Shown: positions 17,148 to 26,214, numbered from the stretch's first letter. The stretch is 64,000 nt of DNA from Deltaproteobacteria bacterium (GCA_029262375.1 JAJCZM010000020.1:27243-91242), one strand, 5' to 3'. Notes: generated from the sequence alone by a model not told the origin. Numbers and translations: made by a program.

Positions 17148-17993
17148 ATGGATCGCAAGCGCGAGACAACCAACCAATGGGAAGGGCGGGCGCCGGATAC
17201 GGCGCCGTGGCGTGCTCGCCTGCACGAGATCATTTTCGAGGCCGACACTCGCGCCGGGAAAGCGTTCGACGTCGGCTTGTTGATTGCCATCGCGGTCAGC
17301 ATTGTGACCGTGATGCTCGAGAGCGTTCCCGAGATTCGTCGCAACCATCTCGCTTCTCTTCTTCTTGCCGAATGGTTCTTCACGCTTCTCTTCACCGTCG
17401 AGTACGTCGTACGGTTGCTCTGTGTTCGTAGACCGTTGCGCTACGCGTTCAGCTTTTTCGGGATCGTCGATATCCTGGCGGTAGCGCCGATGTATCTGGC
17501 TGCCCTCGGAATGGGATCCGGCTATGGGCTAATAGTTCGATCGCTGCGCTTGCTGCGCGTGTTCCGCATCTTCAAGCTGGGCCCGTTCGTTCAGGAATCG
17601 CTTGCGCTGCGCAGAGCCCTCTGGGCATCGCGCGCGAAGATCGTCGTGTTCCTTGCGACCGTATCGACGATCGTGGTGATTATCGGCGCGCTCATGTACG
17701 CGATCGAGGGGCCCGAGCACGGGTTTACATCGATTCCGAGAAGTATCTATTGGGCGATCGTCACGATGACGACCGTGGGGTATGGCACGATCGTGCCTTC
17801 TACCGCTCTTGGACAATCGCTGTCAGCGCTCATGATGGTGCTGGGCTACAGTCTCATCGTCGTGCCCACCGGCCTGGTGACTGCCGATCTGCTCCGCGTG
17901 GACAGCGTGACCACCGAGGCCTGTCCCGATTGTGCACGACAAGGTCACGATCACGATGCCGAGTTCTGCAAATACTGCGGCGCGAGTTTGTGA
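17148..17993 (+). CDS. Kv-type potassium channel with C-terminal zinc ribbon
   Basis: A 281-residue six-helix voltage-gated-like channel. S1-S3 span about residues 42-125. S4 is RSLRLLRVFRIFKLG, with regularly spaced arginines. The pore helix and filter read SIYWAIVTMTTVGYGTIVP, so the K+ selectivity filter TVGYG is intact. After S6 (LMMVLGYSLIVVPTGLV) the protein ends with CPDCARQGHDHDAEFCKYCG, a compact cytoplasmic zinc-ribbon (CxxC...CxxC) instead of an RCK domain. It should pass K+ across the inner membrane. Zinc or redox state may gate it or hold the tetramer, which is inference. The stop is 22 bases from the convergent DUF6868 gene. Confidence 0.92.
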   Translation: MDRKRETTNQWEGRAPDTAPWRARLHEIIFEADTRAGKAFDVGLLIAIAVSIVTVMLESVPEIRRNHLASLLLAEWFFTLLFTVEYVVRLLCVRRPLRYAFSFFGIVDILAVAPMYLAALGMGSGYGLIVRSLRLLRVFRIFKLGPFVQESLALRRALWASRAKIVVFLATVSTIVVIIGALMYAIEGPEHGFTSIPRSIYWAIVTMTTVGYGTIVPSTALGQSLSALMMVLGYSLIVVPTGLVTADLLRVDSVTTEACPDCARQGHDHDAEFCKYCGASL

Positions 17994-18014
17994 TGTGGTC
18001 ACCTGGATCTATCG

Positions 18015-18260
18015 TCAGGCCAAGATCTTCAGCGCAACGTAGGGAACGACGTTGAATACGAGCACAACGATCTTGAACTGGGCAAGGTATTGAAAGTACG
18101 CGCGCGCGAGCTCGTTCTCGCCGAGCTTGAACATCCGACCGTGAATCCCGGCCACCCAGTCTCCCAAGACGACCAGGGCGATGGCCGCGAGCGTCAGCAT
18201 GCCCATGTTGATGATGCTGCACCAGCCCAAGAAACTCGTGAGCGTTTCGATTGTGAACAT
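18015..18260 (-). CDS. DUF6868-like small membrane protein
   Basis: An 81-residue protein with two or three hydrophobic helices: FLGWCSIINMGMLTLAAIALVVLG near the N-terminus and FKIVVLVFNVVPYVALKIL at the C-terminus. The pattern GWCSIIN...HGRMFKLGENELARAYFQYLAQFKI...FNVVPY matches what I know of DUF6868 proteins. The function is unknown. It lies 32 bases downstream of the acyl-CoA dehydrogenase gene on the same strand and probably shares its transcript. Confidence 0.85.
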   Translation of the reverse strand: MFTIETLTSFLGWCSIINMGMLTLAAIALVVLGDWVAGIHGRMFKLGENELARAYFQYLAQFKIVVLVFNVVPYVALKILA

Positions 18261-18292
18261 GGCGTACCTCCCAGCCGCGTGTCGCGGCCGAT

Positions 18293-19990
18293 CTAGGGAT
18301 TCATCTCGTAGACACCGGAGAGCGATGTGACGTGTTCTTCATAGAGCGCGTCGAAACGCTCCTGATCCACGATAGGTTTCTTGATCATCGCGAGGCATCC
18401 GTCCATCTGCTCCTGGGTTGCCGACGGTTTGCTGTGCAGCGCCAGCGCGTAGCGCGACATGTCGCGAATGAGGACGTCGAAGATCTGGTCTACGAGAGCG
18501 TCGGGAATTTCGTAGGTTTTCGCGTTCTCGAGAATCAGCTGCGCGTACACGATCACAATGAAGATCTCCCCAACGGCGAGGAGGAAGTCGACATCTTTGC
18601 TCTGCTCGCGCGATGGCGGGGCTTCCATGCAGAGCGTGCGAAATGTCTCTAGCTGTTCCTTGAATAGATTCACGTTCGGTAGGTCGACACCGTCGAAGAC
18701 CGGACGGTAGTCGTGAAATTGAATGCCGCCGAGCCCGCGAGTCGCTCCCTGCTGGAACAGGAAATCGTCGTTGGCGTCGTCGTCTCGACGTCCAACCTGA
18801 GGGAACTCGGCCGGATTGAAGAAGTAGTTAGCGAGGAACTTGACGATCAGCGCGATGTTGACGTGGACGGTCCCCTCCAGCTTGGGCAGAGCGCGTATGT
18901 CGCGGGCGGCCATCTCGAAGTAGGTATCTTCTTCGAAGCCGCGTGCCGCGATCACGTCCCAGAGATGATTGATGACATCTTCGCCCTGCGTCGTGACCTT
19001 CATCTTCACGATGGGGTTGAAGAGAAGGTAGCGTCGGTCGTCGGTTGACGCAGCGCGCATGTAGTCAGCGGCACGCAGGCCCACAAGCTTCATCGCGACC
19101 AGCCGCGCGTAAGCGTCCATCAGTAGCTGGCGTACCTGGGGGAACTCCGTGACACGCTTGTCGTAGAGCACGCGATTGTGCGCGTGGGTGATGGCCTCGT
19201 AGAAGGAGTGTGTGCAAATACCGATCGATGCCCACCCCAGATTGAACTTGCCCACGTTCACCGTGTTCAACGCAGCGTCCCAAGCCTCGGGGCCGCGCGA
19301 CAAGATGTCGCTTTCGGCGATCGGGTAGTCTTCCAACGAGAAACTGGAGACGTACGATTGTACGTTCACCGTGTTCTTCTTCAGGTGATAGTTGGGGTGT
19401 TGCGAATCGCTGACGAAGAAGACCCAGTCGTTGTTGTCGGTCATCTTCCCGAACGTGGAGACCATCCGAGCCTTGTTGCCGTTGCCGATATAATATTTGG
19501 AGCCGTTGGCGAGGTACTTGCCGTTTCCTTCGTCGGCGAGCTGCATGCTGCTGCCGTACAGGTCGGCGCCATGGGCTTGCTCCGACAGACCGAACGCAAA
19601 GATTTCGCCTCGTTCGAGCGACTCGGCGGCCCGGTGCTTGGCGTCCTCGTTTTCGCTCATCCAGATGGGACCCAGCCCGAGCACGGAGACCTGCCAGGTG
19701 TACCAGTAGTGCAGTCCGTAGAAAGCGAGGATCTCGGCGAACTCACAGTTGCGCCACGTGTCCCACCGGCAGTCGTCGGCGCCGTAACTGGAAGGGGTAC
19801 ACATGGTGGCGAAGATGCGCTCCTCGCGAACGAAGTCGAGAAAGTCTTGATACCAGGTGCGCTCATGGTCGTCGTCTTTGAGCTTGCGCTTACCCATGTT
19901 CTCGAAGAACGCGATCGTCTTCTGCATCACTTCGCGTGATCGCTCATCTGGGTAGTAGCGGTCGTGTGCCTTCGGGTTGAGAAATATCAT
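18293..19990 (-). CDS. Acyl-CoA dehydrogenase family protein
   Basis: A 565-residue flavoprotein of the acyl-CoA dehydrogenase superfamily. The FAD/substrate region shows GLSEQAHGADLYGS and the beta-domain ANGSKYYIGNGNKARMV. In the C-terminal helical domain, the motif RALPKLEGTVHVN corresponds to the usual Y-E-G-T site, so the catalytic base Glu is probably kept. It would oxidise an acyl-CoA at C2-C3, passing electrons to ETF. It is longer than standard enzymes (about 380-400) and has an extended helical C-terminal part of about 140 residues, so the substrate is probably not a simple short chain. It pairs with the DUF6868 gene downstream. The divergent gene is a DUF2236 protein. Confidence 0.88.
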   Translation of the reverse strand: MIFLNPKAHDRYYPDERSREVMQKTIAFFENMGKRKLKDDDHERTWYQDFLDFVREERIFATMCTPSSYGADDCRWDTWRNCEFAEILAFYGLHYWYTWQVSVLGLGPIWMSENEDAKHRAAESLERGEIFAFGLSEQAHGADLYGSSMQLADEGNGKYLANGSKYYIGNGNKARMVSTFGKMTDNNDWVFFVSDSQHPNYHLKKNTVNVQSYVSSFSLEDYPIAESDILSRGPEAWDAALNTVNVGKFNLGWASIGICTHSFYEAITHAHNRVLYDKRVTEFPQVRQLLMDAYARLVAMKLVGLRAADYMRAASTDDRRYLLFNPIVKMKVTTQGEDVINHLWDVIAARGFEEDTYFEMAARDIRALPKLEGTVHVNIALIVKFLANYFFNPAEFPQVGRRDDDANDDFLFQQGATRGLGGIQFHDYRPVFDGVDLPNVNLFKEQLETFRTLCMEAPPSREQSKDVDFLLAVGEIFIVIVYAQLILENAKTYEIPDALVDQIFDVLIRDMSRYALALHSKPSATQEQMDGCLAMIKKPIVDQERFDALYEEHVTSLSGVYEMNP

Positions 19991-20145
19991 CTGCTCTCCT
20001 GGCTCTTCTGGGATAGTAGCCCGCGGTCAAATAGGAATCCTTCGGGTTGTACGCAGCCGCTGGTCCCGATGCACGCCGTACGTGCTTCGGATGACTTTGC
20101 GCGGCTCGGTTGCGGCGGGAGGATTGATTCGTAGGGCACTTCTAT

Positions 20146-20208
20146 CCCATACTGCGGATGCTGCTGCCCATACTGCGAATGCTGTTGCCCATACCGCGAA
20201 TGCCGCTG
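20146..20208. repeat. Three 21-bp tandem repeats before the DUF2236 gene
   Basis: Units CCCATACTGCGGATGCTGCTG, CCCATACTGCGAATGCTGTTG-type and CCCATACCGCGAATGCCGCTG-type lie at 20146-20166, 20167-20187 and 20188-20208. A fourth partial copy, CCCATAGC, follows. Differences between copies are single bases. They sit 33 bases before the chosen GTG start. In the frame of the downstream gene they would read as seven-residue AHTANAA repeats, but they more likely lie in the promoter/leader region. Confidence 0.8.
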
Positions 20209-20240
20209 CCCATAGCAAGATTTCTTCGAGGCGCCCCGTT

Positions 20241-21416
20241 GTGAATCTCGATTCGATCATTACGCCGCACAAGGCGCGATTCAGCGCGCGATTCAGTCGC
20301 GAGTTGCTCGACGAGCTCATGTATCGCGGCGATGCGCCGGCCGATGAGGCGACGCTCGCGTTGCATGAGGAAAAGTACGACCCGGACGGCTCGCAATTGA
20401 GCAATCTGCGCAAACTTGCCCGCGAAGGGGAGTCGCGCGCCGTCACGTTCTTTGAACGAGCCGAACATCGACCCGACTGGCTTGACGATGAATTGCTCGC
20501 ACGGGGGCAGCGCGTGGCTCTCGAATTCGCGCATCATTACGGAATGTCACTGATGCACAGCTTGTTTGCGGGGGCTATTTTCGCGCGCGCGACGCTGGTG
20601 ACCGCATCTACCGGTCGTCTCGGCAGCAATCCTGCACGGCGGATCAAAGAGACTGGGTCTTTCATTGCATCGCTGCTCGTACCGGGCGGGCTCGAGCCGG
20701 GTGCGCTCGGTTTCGAGACGGCCGTTCGCGTGCGGCTGCTCCATGGCTCCATTCGATCTTGGATCAAGAAGAGCCCGGGTTTCTCGCAGAACTATGTCGG
20801 TGAGCCTCTCGATCAGACGATGCTCGCTATGACGCTGGGGCTGTTCGACTATCTCAATCTCCGCTCGATGAGCCGTCTCGGACTCCCGCTATCTGCTTGC
20901 GATGTCGAGGCTCATCATCATCTGTGGCGGTACGTCGGTTACCTGATCGGCATTGACGAGATCCTGCTTACCGAGTCGATCGAGGAGGAGCGTGAGCTGT
21001 GGAGCGCGCTGGTCGCTCACCAGGCGTTTCCCGAATTGTTCGGGTCATCGTATTTGGATCTCGCTGTGACGACCGTAGGTGGATTCTCTGACGCCGGCGC
21101 GCTGCACGAGCACTTCATCCGCAACGTCTTTGTGCATCTGTCGGGCGGTGAGTGGTTCGGGGTCGATGAAGGGTACCTACCTGACCCCCTCGTGACGGCG
21201 TTCCGAGTCGGCAGTTTCGCGGTTGGTACGGCCCGACAATGGGTTCCCGGCGTTTCCTGGGCGCTGGAAGCGTACGGCAGCAATCGCTTGAACGCTGCTC
21301 GTGAGTTGGCGTCTAAGCATAAGTTCGGCGTAGAGTTGGAACTCGACGACGAAGCTGCGGCGCGCGAGTTGGAAGTAGCGGCTCTCGTCGCCGGTGTTCG
21401 CGCGCGTTTCGAGTAG
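20241..21416 (+). CDS. DUF2236/MpaB-type oxygenase-like protein
   Basis: About 391 residues. The family (latex-clearing Lcp/MpaB, DUF2236) contains b-type-heme oxygenases and many uncharacterised members. Recognisable segments include LARGQRVALEF, ARRIKETGSFI, VRVRLLHGSIR, NYVGEPLDQTMLAMTLGLFDY and a histidine-rich stretch VEAHHHLWRYVGYLIGID, which fits the heme pocket. I chose the GTG at 20241 because VNLDSIITPHKARFS resembles the family start; the frame stays open upstream to 19977 and includes an ATG at 20091 and the 21-bp repeats. The gene diverges from the acyl-CoA dehydrogenase gene. Its substrate is unknown; lipids or hydrophobic polymers are likely from the family. Confidence 0.82.
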   Translation: MNLDSIITPHKARFSARFSRELLDELMYRGDAPADEATLALHEEKYDPDGSQLSNLRKLAREGESRAVTFFERAEHRPDWLDDELLARGQRVALEFAHHYGMSLMHSLFAGAIFARATLVTASTGRLGSNPARRIKETGSFIASLLVPGGLEPGALGFETAVRVRLLHGSIRSWIKKSPGFSQNYVGEPLDQTMLAMTLGLFDYLNLRSMSRLGLPLSACDVEAHHHLWRYVGYLIGIDEILLTESIEEERELWSALVAHQAFPELFGSSYLDLAVTTVGGFSDAGALHEHFIRNVFVHLSGGEWFGVDEGYLPDPLVTAFRVGSFAVGTARQWVPGVSWALEAYGSNRLNAARELASKHKFGVELELDDEAAARELEVAALVAGVRARFE

Positions 21417-21598
21417 CGCAGTGTTCGAGCTCTCCGCGCTCTTTCCGCGATAGGAAGCTTCCCAAAACCGGCACGCCGGCGGGCGTGATTCCGAAGGATG
21501 GGATTGCGCGCACGCATGGATTCGCGCTAGCGATGGCGCAAAGCCCAAGATGGCTTATGGCGGACTGCGAAGCGGTAGCGGGCCGAGGTAGCACAGGC

Positions 21599-23194
21599 AT
21601 GGCTGAAACAGACACAGTGGACGCGATTGCCGACGCGCTGGCGCGGGACGACGGCGGTTCGTTCGAGCGCATCCAGACGCACATCTCCCACCTGTTCCTC
21701 ACCAATGACCGGGTCTTCAAGATGCGCAAGTCGGTGCGTTTCGATTTTCTCGATTTCTCGACGCGCACGCGGCGCAACGAGGATTGTCTCGACGAACTAG
21801 TCCTCAACCGTCGTTTGGCTGAGGGGGTCTACGAAGGCGTCGCGCCGGTCGAACCGTGCGCGGGCGGGTATCGGGTAGGCAAGGTTCGGCGCGACTGCAG
21901 CGCTGCTGATCTCGATCCGGCGCGCGAGCATGTGGTCGTCATGCAACGCCTGGCGGCGGCGACCAATGCTAAAGCGCTACTCGAGCGCGATGCCCTGAAC
22001 GTAACGCACATAGAATCCGTCGTCCGGCGCGTGTTGGCGTTTCACGACGCGAACGTTCTGGGGACGTCTTTCTCCAGCGCCCTGTGTGACTGGAGCGCAT
22101 CGATCGGCGCGCCGGCGCTGGGCAACTTCGAATCCATGCGTACGATCGAGCTCGGCGGCGACTGGCGACGCCTTGTTGACGAAGTCGAGGACGCGACGGC
22201 GGTTGCTCTCACACGCCTCGGAGCTGAATTTGAACGGCGTGCGAGCGAAGCGCGCTTTGTCGATGGACACGGAGATTTGCGACTCGAGCACATTTGGTTT
22301 CCGAGCGACGGCCCGTCGCCGACCATCATCGATTGCGTCGAATTCAATCGAGAATTCCGGTGGATGGACCGTGCATCAGAGATGGCGTTCCTAGCCATGG
22401 ACTTGGAGTACTATGGTCGCTCGGACCTCGCGCGCGTTCTGATCGAGCGATACGCGGCTGTCAGCGACGACTATCACTTGTACCGCGTGATCGACTTCTA
22501 CCAAGCGTATCGCGCCACCGTTCGTGCGAAGGTAGCGGCACTTACGGCGTGCGAACCGGAAGTGCCGGATGCGCAACGCGACGCGGCCGCCGGAAGCGCG
22601 CTACGCCATCTCACGGTAGCCGCTCGTTGCTTGGCTGCTCCTCAGGCCGGCGCTGTCGTGTGCATGACCGGTACGGTCGGCAGCGGCAAGAGTACTCTCG
22701 CGCGACGAATCGCAGACCGAGTCGGCGCCGTTGTCGTCTCTACGGACGCAGTGAGGAAGGCGGTTGAGCGCGACGCAACGCGCGAGAGCGCCGAACAGCG
22801 TTACACAGCAGCTCGGCGCGAAGAGATTTACGTCGAGGCGCTCGAACGCGCGTCGAACGTCGTCGAGTCCGGACGGACAGTGGTTCTCGACGCAACCTTC
22901 GAGACCGAGCGCTTGCGCGGACTGGCACTCGAATGGGCACGTGCACGCGGTCTGCAACCGGTGCTCGTTCGCGCGCGCGTGTCGGCCGACGTTGCGCGCG
23001 AACGGCTCGCAGCACGCAAGCGTGAGGGGCGGGGGGATTCCGAAGCGGGGCCATCGGAGTTGGAAGCGAGCCTCGCACGGTATGAAGATGCGACGCAGTG
23101 GCCGTCCGAACTCCGAGTGAGTGTTGACACCGAGGCCGGTGAGGCAGCGCTCAATGCGGCACTTACCCACGTCGCGACGCTCACGCGGACCTAA
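21599..23194 (+). CDS. APH-like / P-loop kinase bifunctional protein
   Basis: A 531-residue fusion. The N-terminal half is an aminoglycoside-phosphotransferase-like kinase domain: the catalytic loop is VDGHGDLRLEHIW and the metal site IIDCVEFNREFRWMD. The C-terminal half (from about residue 355) is a P-loop nucleotide kinase with Walker A GTVGSGKST, then VVSTDAVRKAV and TVVLDATFETERLR (AAA_33/gluconate-kinase-like). This arrangement is known from COG2187/COG0645 fusion proteins of unknown substrate. The start is the ATG at 21599, with GAGGT about ten bases upstream; the longer frame to 21485 lacks similarity. It is cytosolic and stands alone before the SDR gene. Confidence 0.88.
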   Translation: MAETDTVDAIADALARDDGGSFERIQTHISHLFLTNDRVFKMRKSVRFDFLDFSTRTRRNEDCLDELVLNRRLAEGVYEGVAPVEPCAGGYRVGKVRRDCSAADLDPAREHVVVMQRLAAATNAKALLERDALNVTHIESVVRRVLAFHDANVLGTSFSSALCDWSASIGAPALGNFESMRTIELGGDWRRLVDEVEDATAVALTRLGAEFERRASEARFVDGHGDLRLEHIWFPSDGPSPTIIDCVEFNREFRWMDRASEMAFLAMDLEYYGRSDLARVLIERYAAVSDDYHLYRVIDFYQAYRATVRAKVAALTACEPEVPDAQRDAAAGSALRHLTVAARCLAAPQAGAVVCMTGTVGSGKSTLARRIADRVGAVVVSTDAVRKAVERDATRESAEQRYTAARREEIYVEALERASNVVESGRTVVLDATFETERLRGLALEWARARGLQPVLVRARVSADVARERLAARKREGRGDSEAGPSELEASLARYEDATQWPSELRVSVDTEAGEAALNAALTHVATLTRT

Positions 23195-23282
23195 GCGCGG
23201 CGCGCGGCCCCGGAGCGAACGCACGCGTTCTCGACGCGCGGCTTGTCGCGCGGCCCCCTCTCGCGATACCTTCACTATCGAT

Positions 23283-24194
23283 ATGAACGAAAAGCTGCGA
23301 ACTTATAGAGGCGGTGTCGCCGTAGTCACCGGCGCCGCGTCGGGAATCGGACGGGCGCTGACCCAGGAACTCGTCTCACGTGGTAGCCACGTTGTCGCGG
23401 CCGATCTCGAGATCGGCGCGCTCGAGGAACTCGCCGAACGGCTCAATGGCGATGGTTTGAAAGTCCGTGCCGTCGAACTGGATGTAACGGATCATGAGCA
23501 AGTCTCTGCTGTAGTACGGCGAGCGGCCGATGAGCACGGACGTCTCGACTACATTTTCAATAATGCAGGGATCGGTGCGGCGGGATCGGTCTTCGATCAT
23601 TCTTTAGATGCTTGGGAGCGCGTGATCGATGTGAATCTGTACGGAGTTCTGCACGGGATTCGCGCCGCATATCCCATCATGCGCGAACAAGGATTCGGGC
23701 ACATCGTCAATACGGCATCGATGGCGGGTCTTATTTCCAGCGGTCTCGCGGGTGCGTATGCGACGACGAAGTACGCTGTCGTCGGCCTCTCGAAGACTCT
23801 GCGTGTCGAGGCTGCTGCAGAAGGAGTCCGCGTGAGTGTGTTTTGTCCGGGCGTGATTCGAACGGCGATCATCGAAGGTGGCAAGCACGGCATCCTACTG
23901 GATTCGCCAGAGACTCGCGGCGTCGGTGAGAGCGACGTTCGCCGCACACTGCGCGGAGAGTTCGAGAAGACGCGTCCAATGGACCCGAACGCGTTCGCCA
24001 CGAAAGCGCTAGATCAGGTGGCCGCCAATCGGGCGATCGTCGTCGTGCCCGGCAGATGGAAGGCGTTATGGTGGTTGGAACGCCTCTCGCCGTCGCTGGG
24101 AGAACGATTTGCTAGGATCGTTCTCGGACGGACGACTCGGACACTGCAAGAGAAGCTCTCGCGGCTGCGCGCAGGCGCGGTAGAACCTTCCTAG
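23283..24194 (+). CDS. Short-chain dehydrogenase/reductase
   Basis: A 303-residue classical SDR. Cofactor motif TGAASGIGRAL near residue 16, NNAG in the middle, catalytic serine in NTASMAGLISSG and the YATTK tyrosine/lysine pair after it. Asp after beta-2 (AADLEIGALEE) suggests NAD(H) preference. The extension of 50 residues after the core, with FAKI-like basic helices, is common in SDRs acting on lipids. The start is the ATG at 23283; the frame is open further left but has no similarity. Its stop codon shares the four bases CTAG with the stop of the convergent receiver gene. Confidence 0.92.
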   Translation: MNEKLRTYRGGVAVVTGAASGIGRALTQELVSRGSHVVAADLEIGALEELAERLNGDGLKVRAVELDVTDHEQVSAVVRRAADEHGRLDYIFNNAGIGAAGSVFDHSLDAWERVIDVNLYGVLHGIRAAYPIMREQGFGHIVNTASMAGLISSGLAGAYATTKYAVVGLSKTLRVEAAAEGVRVSVFCPGVIRTAIIEGGKHGILLDSPETRGVGESDVRRTLRGEFEKTRPMDPNAFATKALDQVAANRAIVVVPGRWKALWWLERLSPSLGERFARIVLGRTTRTLQEKLSRLRAGAVEPS

Positions 24195-24601
24195 GGGGCC
24201 GCAGGCAACTCGGCGTTTCCGGACGAACTCAGCGCGCGTTGCACAAGGTCCATGAGCTGATCCGGGTCGAATGGTTTGCAAACGAAGCCGTTGGCCCCGG
24301 CCTGCTTGGCCATCGCGCGCAGCGTCTCTGTGTCGTGCGTGCTCAGTAGTACGACGTACGCGTTAGCGACGGAGGGCTCCGCGCGAATCGCCGCGCAGAG
24401 GTCTATCCCGTTGCCGTCCGGTAGCTCCACATCGAGCAGAATCACCTTTGGTCGCACGCGCTCGATGAGCTCCACACCCGAGGCGATGCCGTCGGCGGTC
24501 TCGACCGCGGCACCGCACGATTCAATGATGTAGCTGATGGTCGCTGCGATGACTTCTTGGTCTTCGATCAATACCACGGTGTTCGATAGCTGTGATGCCA
24601 T
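24191..24601 (-). CDS. Single-domain response regulator (receiver only)
   Basis: A 136-residue CheY-like receiver. The acidic pair is in VVLIEDQE, the phospho-acceptor aspartate in VILLDVELPDGNG, the Thr/Ser switch in LLSTHD and the lysine in VCKPFDPDQL. The C-terminal tail after the receiver (SSSGNAELPAAP) is short, so there is no output domain. It would act by protein-protein contact in a phosphorelay. No kinase is next to it. Its stop overlaps the SDR stop by 4 bases on the opposite strand. Confidence 0.92.
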   Translation of the reverse strand: MASQLSNTVVLIEDQEVIAATISYIIESCGAAVETADGIASGVELIERVRPKVILLDVELPDGNGIDLCAAIRAEPSVANAYVVLLSTHDTETLRAMAKQAGANGFVCKPFDPDQLMDLVQRALSSSGNAELPAAP

Positions 24602-24813
24602 TGGCCGTAACTCCTGCCTTCGTGGCGTCCGATGCGAACCGCGCGGACGTCGAGAGGGGCAAACTTACATGCAGAACCCGAGCCAGGACTCCGCGTAGCC
24701 GACGCCGCAAGAATTCCGGGACTCTGTGGCGGGAACGACTTTACGCTGTCGGCTTCGTCATGGCGGCGTCGCTAGAACGCCTTGTAGTACGACAAACGAA
24801 CTGAGCGGCGCGG

Positions 24814-26214
24814 CTACTCGAGATAGCCCAGCGAACGAAGTCGGTCGCGTTCTTCGTCCGTGAGTTCAACCGACTCGCCGGCGCCGCGCTGTATGCTCTC
24901 GCGCAGCTCCTGATCGACCGCTTTTCGGCGCGCGAGTTCGGCGCGCATCGCGGCGATCCGCGCTGCCATTTCAGGCCGCCCGGCGATGTCGGTCTGTTCC
25001 CCGGGCACGCTCAGATCGTAGAGCCGCGGGCCGTCATCGGATCTGATCAGTTTGTAGCCGTCTGCACGCAGCGCCTTGTAGTAGATCGGCGCGGCACCGG
25101 CGGGGTTTTCGTCCGCTTCGCCCATCAGCCATGGCAGCAGATCGACTCCCTGGACGCGCCGAGCGGGGCCTAGTCCCGCGAGCGAGCGCAGCGTTGGTCG
25201 CAGGTCTACCAGACGTACCTGGCCGTCGATGCGGCGCGGTGCAGACACGCGGGCGGCTTCCCGGGTTGGCGGAATCATCAAGAGCGGGATCCTAACGACT
25301 TCATCGTACTGCGTGCTGTGGAGCATGAATCCGTGTTCGAGGAACTCCTCGCCGTGGTCGGCGGTGATGATGATCCAAGCATCGGGACGATCGGATCGAA
25401 CCGTTCGCACGAACGCCGAGACGCGCGCATCGAGACCGGCGATGCCTTCATCGTACTGATCTATGAGATATTGAAGGTCTGACGCGTCGAGCTCGATCTC
25501 GCGATTGGAAACCGCAGCCAGGAACTCGCTTGCCGCCGGCCATCTCTCGTCCGGCCAGCGCAGAGGACCGTGGTAGCTCGAAGTGTACTTTCCCAAGTAC
25601 GAAGGCTCTGCGTCGTAGGGGCGTGCGTCCCAATCGGAATGCGCATCGAATAGATGGACGAAGAGGAAGACCGGCCGTCGAGCGTTCTGAGAATCGAGCC
25701 ATCGCGACGCGCCGCCGATGACGACCGACGCCGGGCGATAGCCGTGGTCGAACGTGGCGAAGCCCTGGTCCATCGCGAACTTCGGGGTCAGCCAGCCGCC
25801 GTGCGCGGTAAAACCCGCCGTGGCGTAGCCGGCAGTGGACAGATCCTCGGCCAACGTGTCGCAATCTGCGTGCAACGCAGTGCCGCCGTTCTTGTAGGTA
25901 GTAGCGTGGGCTCGTGGGAATAGGCCGGTGAAGAGCGACGCATGGGAGATCAACGTGTTCTCGGAGACGGTGATCGCGTTGTCGAAGACGAGACCGTCGC
26001 GCGCGAGCGCGTCCAATCCCGGCGACGTATCCCGCTCATAGCCGTAGATGCCGAGGTGGTCGGCGCGTGTCGTATCTAGAGAAATTAGTACGATAGACGG
26101 AGCGAGTGAGCCGTCCGTCAGGGTAGGCAAGGGCAGATCGCCGTCGCCGGCAATCCGGAACCAAGCTAGCGCGAGGAGCGCCACAATTGCGATGGTGACC
26201 GCTGCGAGCTTCAC
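24814..26214 (-). CDS. Sulfatase-like (alkaline phosphatase superfamily) protein with Thr at the nucleophile site
   Basis: A 466-residue protein. An N-terminal hydrophobic segment (residues 4-18) anchors or exports it. The metal site reads VLISLDTTRADHLG, followed by the region where sulfatases carry C-x-P-S-R. Here it is TLISHASLFTG, so the formylglycine Cys/Ser is threonine and the Arg is His. ITADHGEEF supplies the second metal site. Such Thr forms are common in sulfatase-like hydrolases/transferases and probably act without formylglycine, perhaps on phosphate or phosphodiester substrates. The C-terminal part (YKLIRSDDGPRLYDLS) is typical of the family. It lies alone, 96 bases downstream of cbpM. 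Confidence 0.9.
   Translation of the reverse strand: MKLAAVTIAIVALLALAWFRIAGDGDLPLPTLTDGSLAPSIVLISLDTTRADHLGIYGYERDTSPGLDALARDGLVFDNAITVSENTLISHASLFTGLFPRAHATTYKNGGTALHADCDTLAEDLSTAGYATAGFTAHGGWLTPKFAMDQGFATFDHGYRPASVVIGGASRWLDSQNARRPVFLFVHLFDAHSDWDARPYDAEPSYLGKYTSSYHGPLRWPDERWPAASEFLAAVSNREIELDASDLQYLIDQYDEGIAGLDARVSAFVRTVRSDRPDAWIIITADHGEEFLEHGFMLHSTQYDEVVRIPLLMIPPTREAARVSAPRRIDGQVRLVDLRPTLRSLAGLGPARRVQGVDLLPWLMGEADENPAGAAPIYYKALRADGYKLIRSDDGPRLYDLSVPGEQTDIAGRPEMAARIAAMRAELARRKAVDQELRESIQRGAGESVELTDEERDRLRSLGYLE

Noticed and set aside
19977..20240. Upstream extension of the DUF2236 protein including seven-residue repeats
   Set aside because: No family similarity in the extension and overlap with the divergent gene start; kept as promoter repeats, with the longer start mentioned as an alternative.
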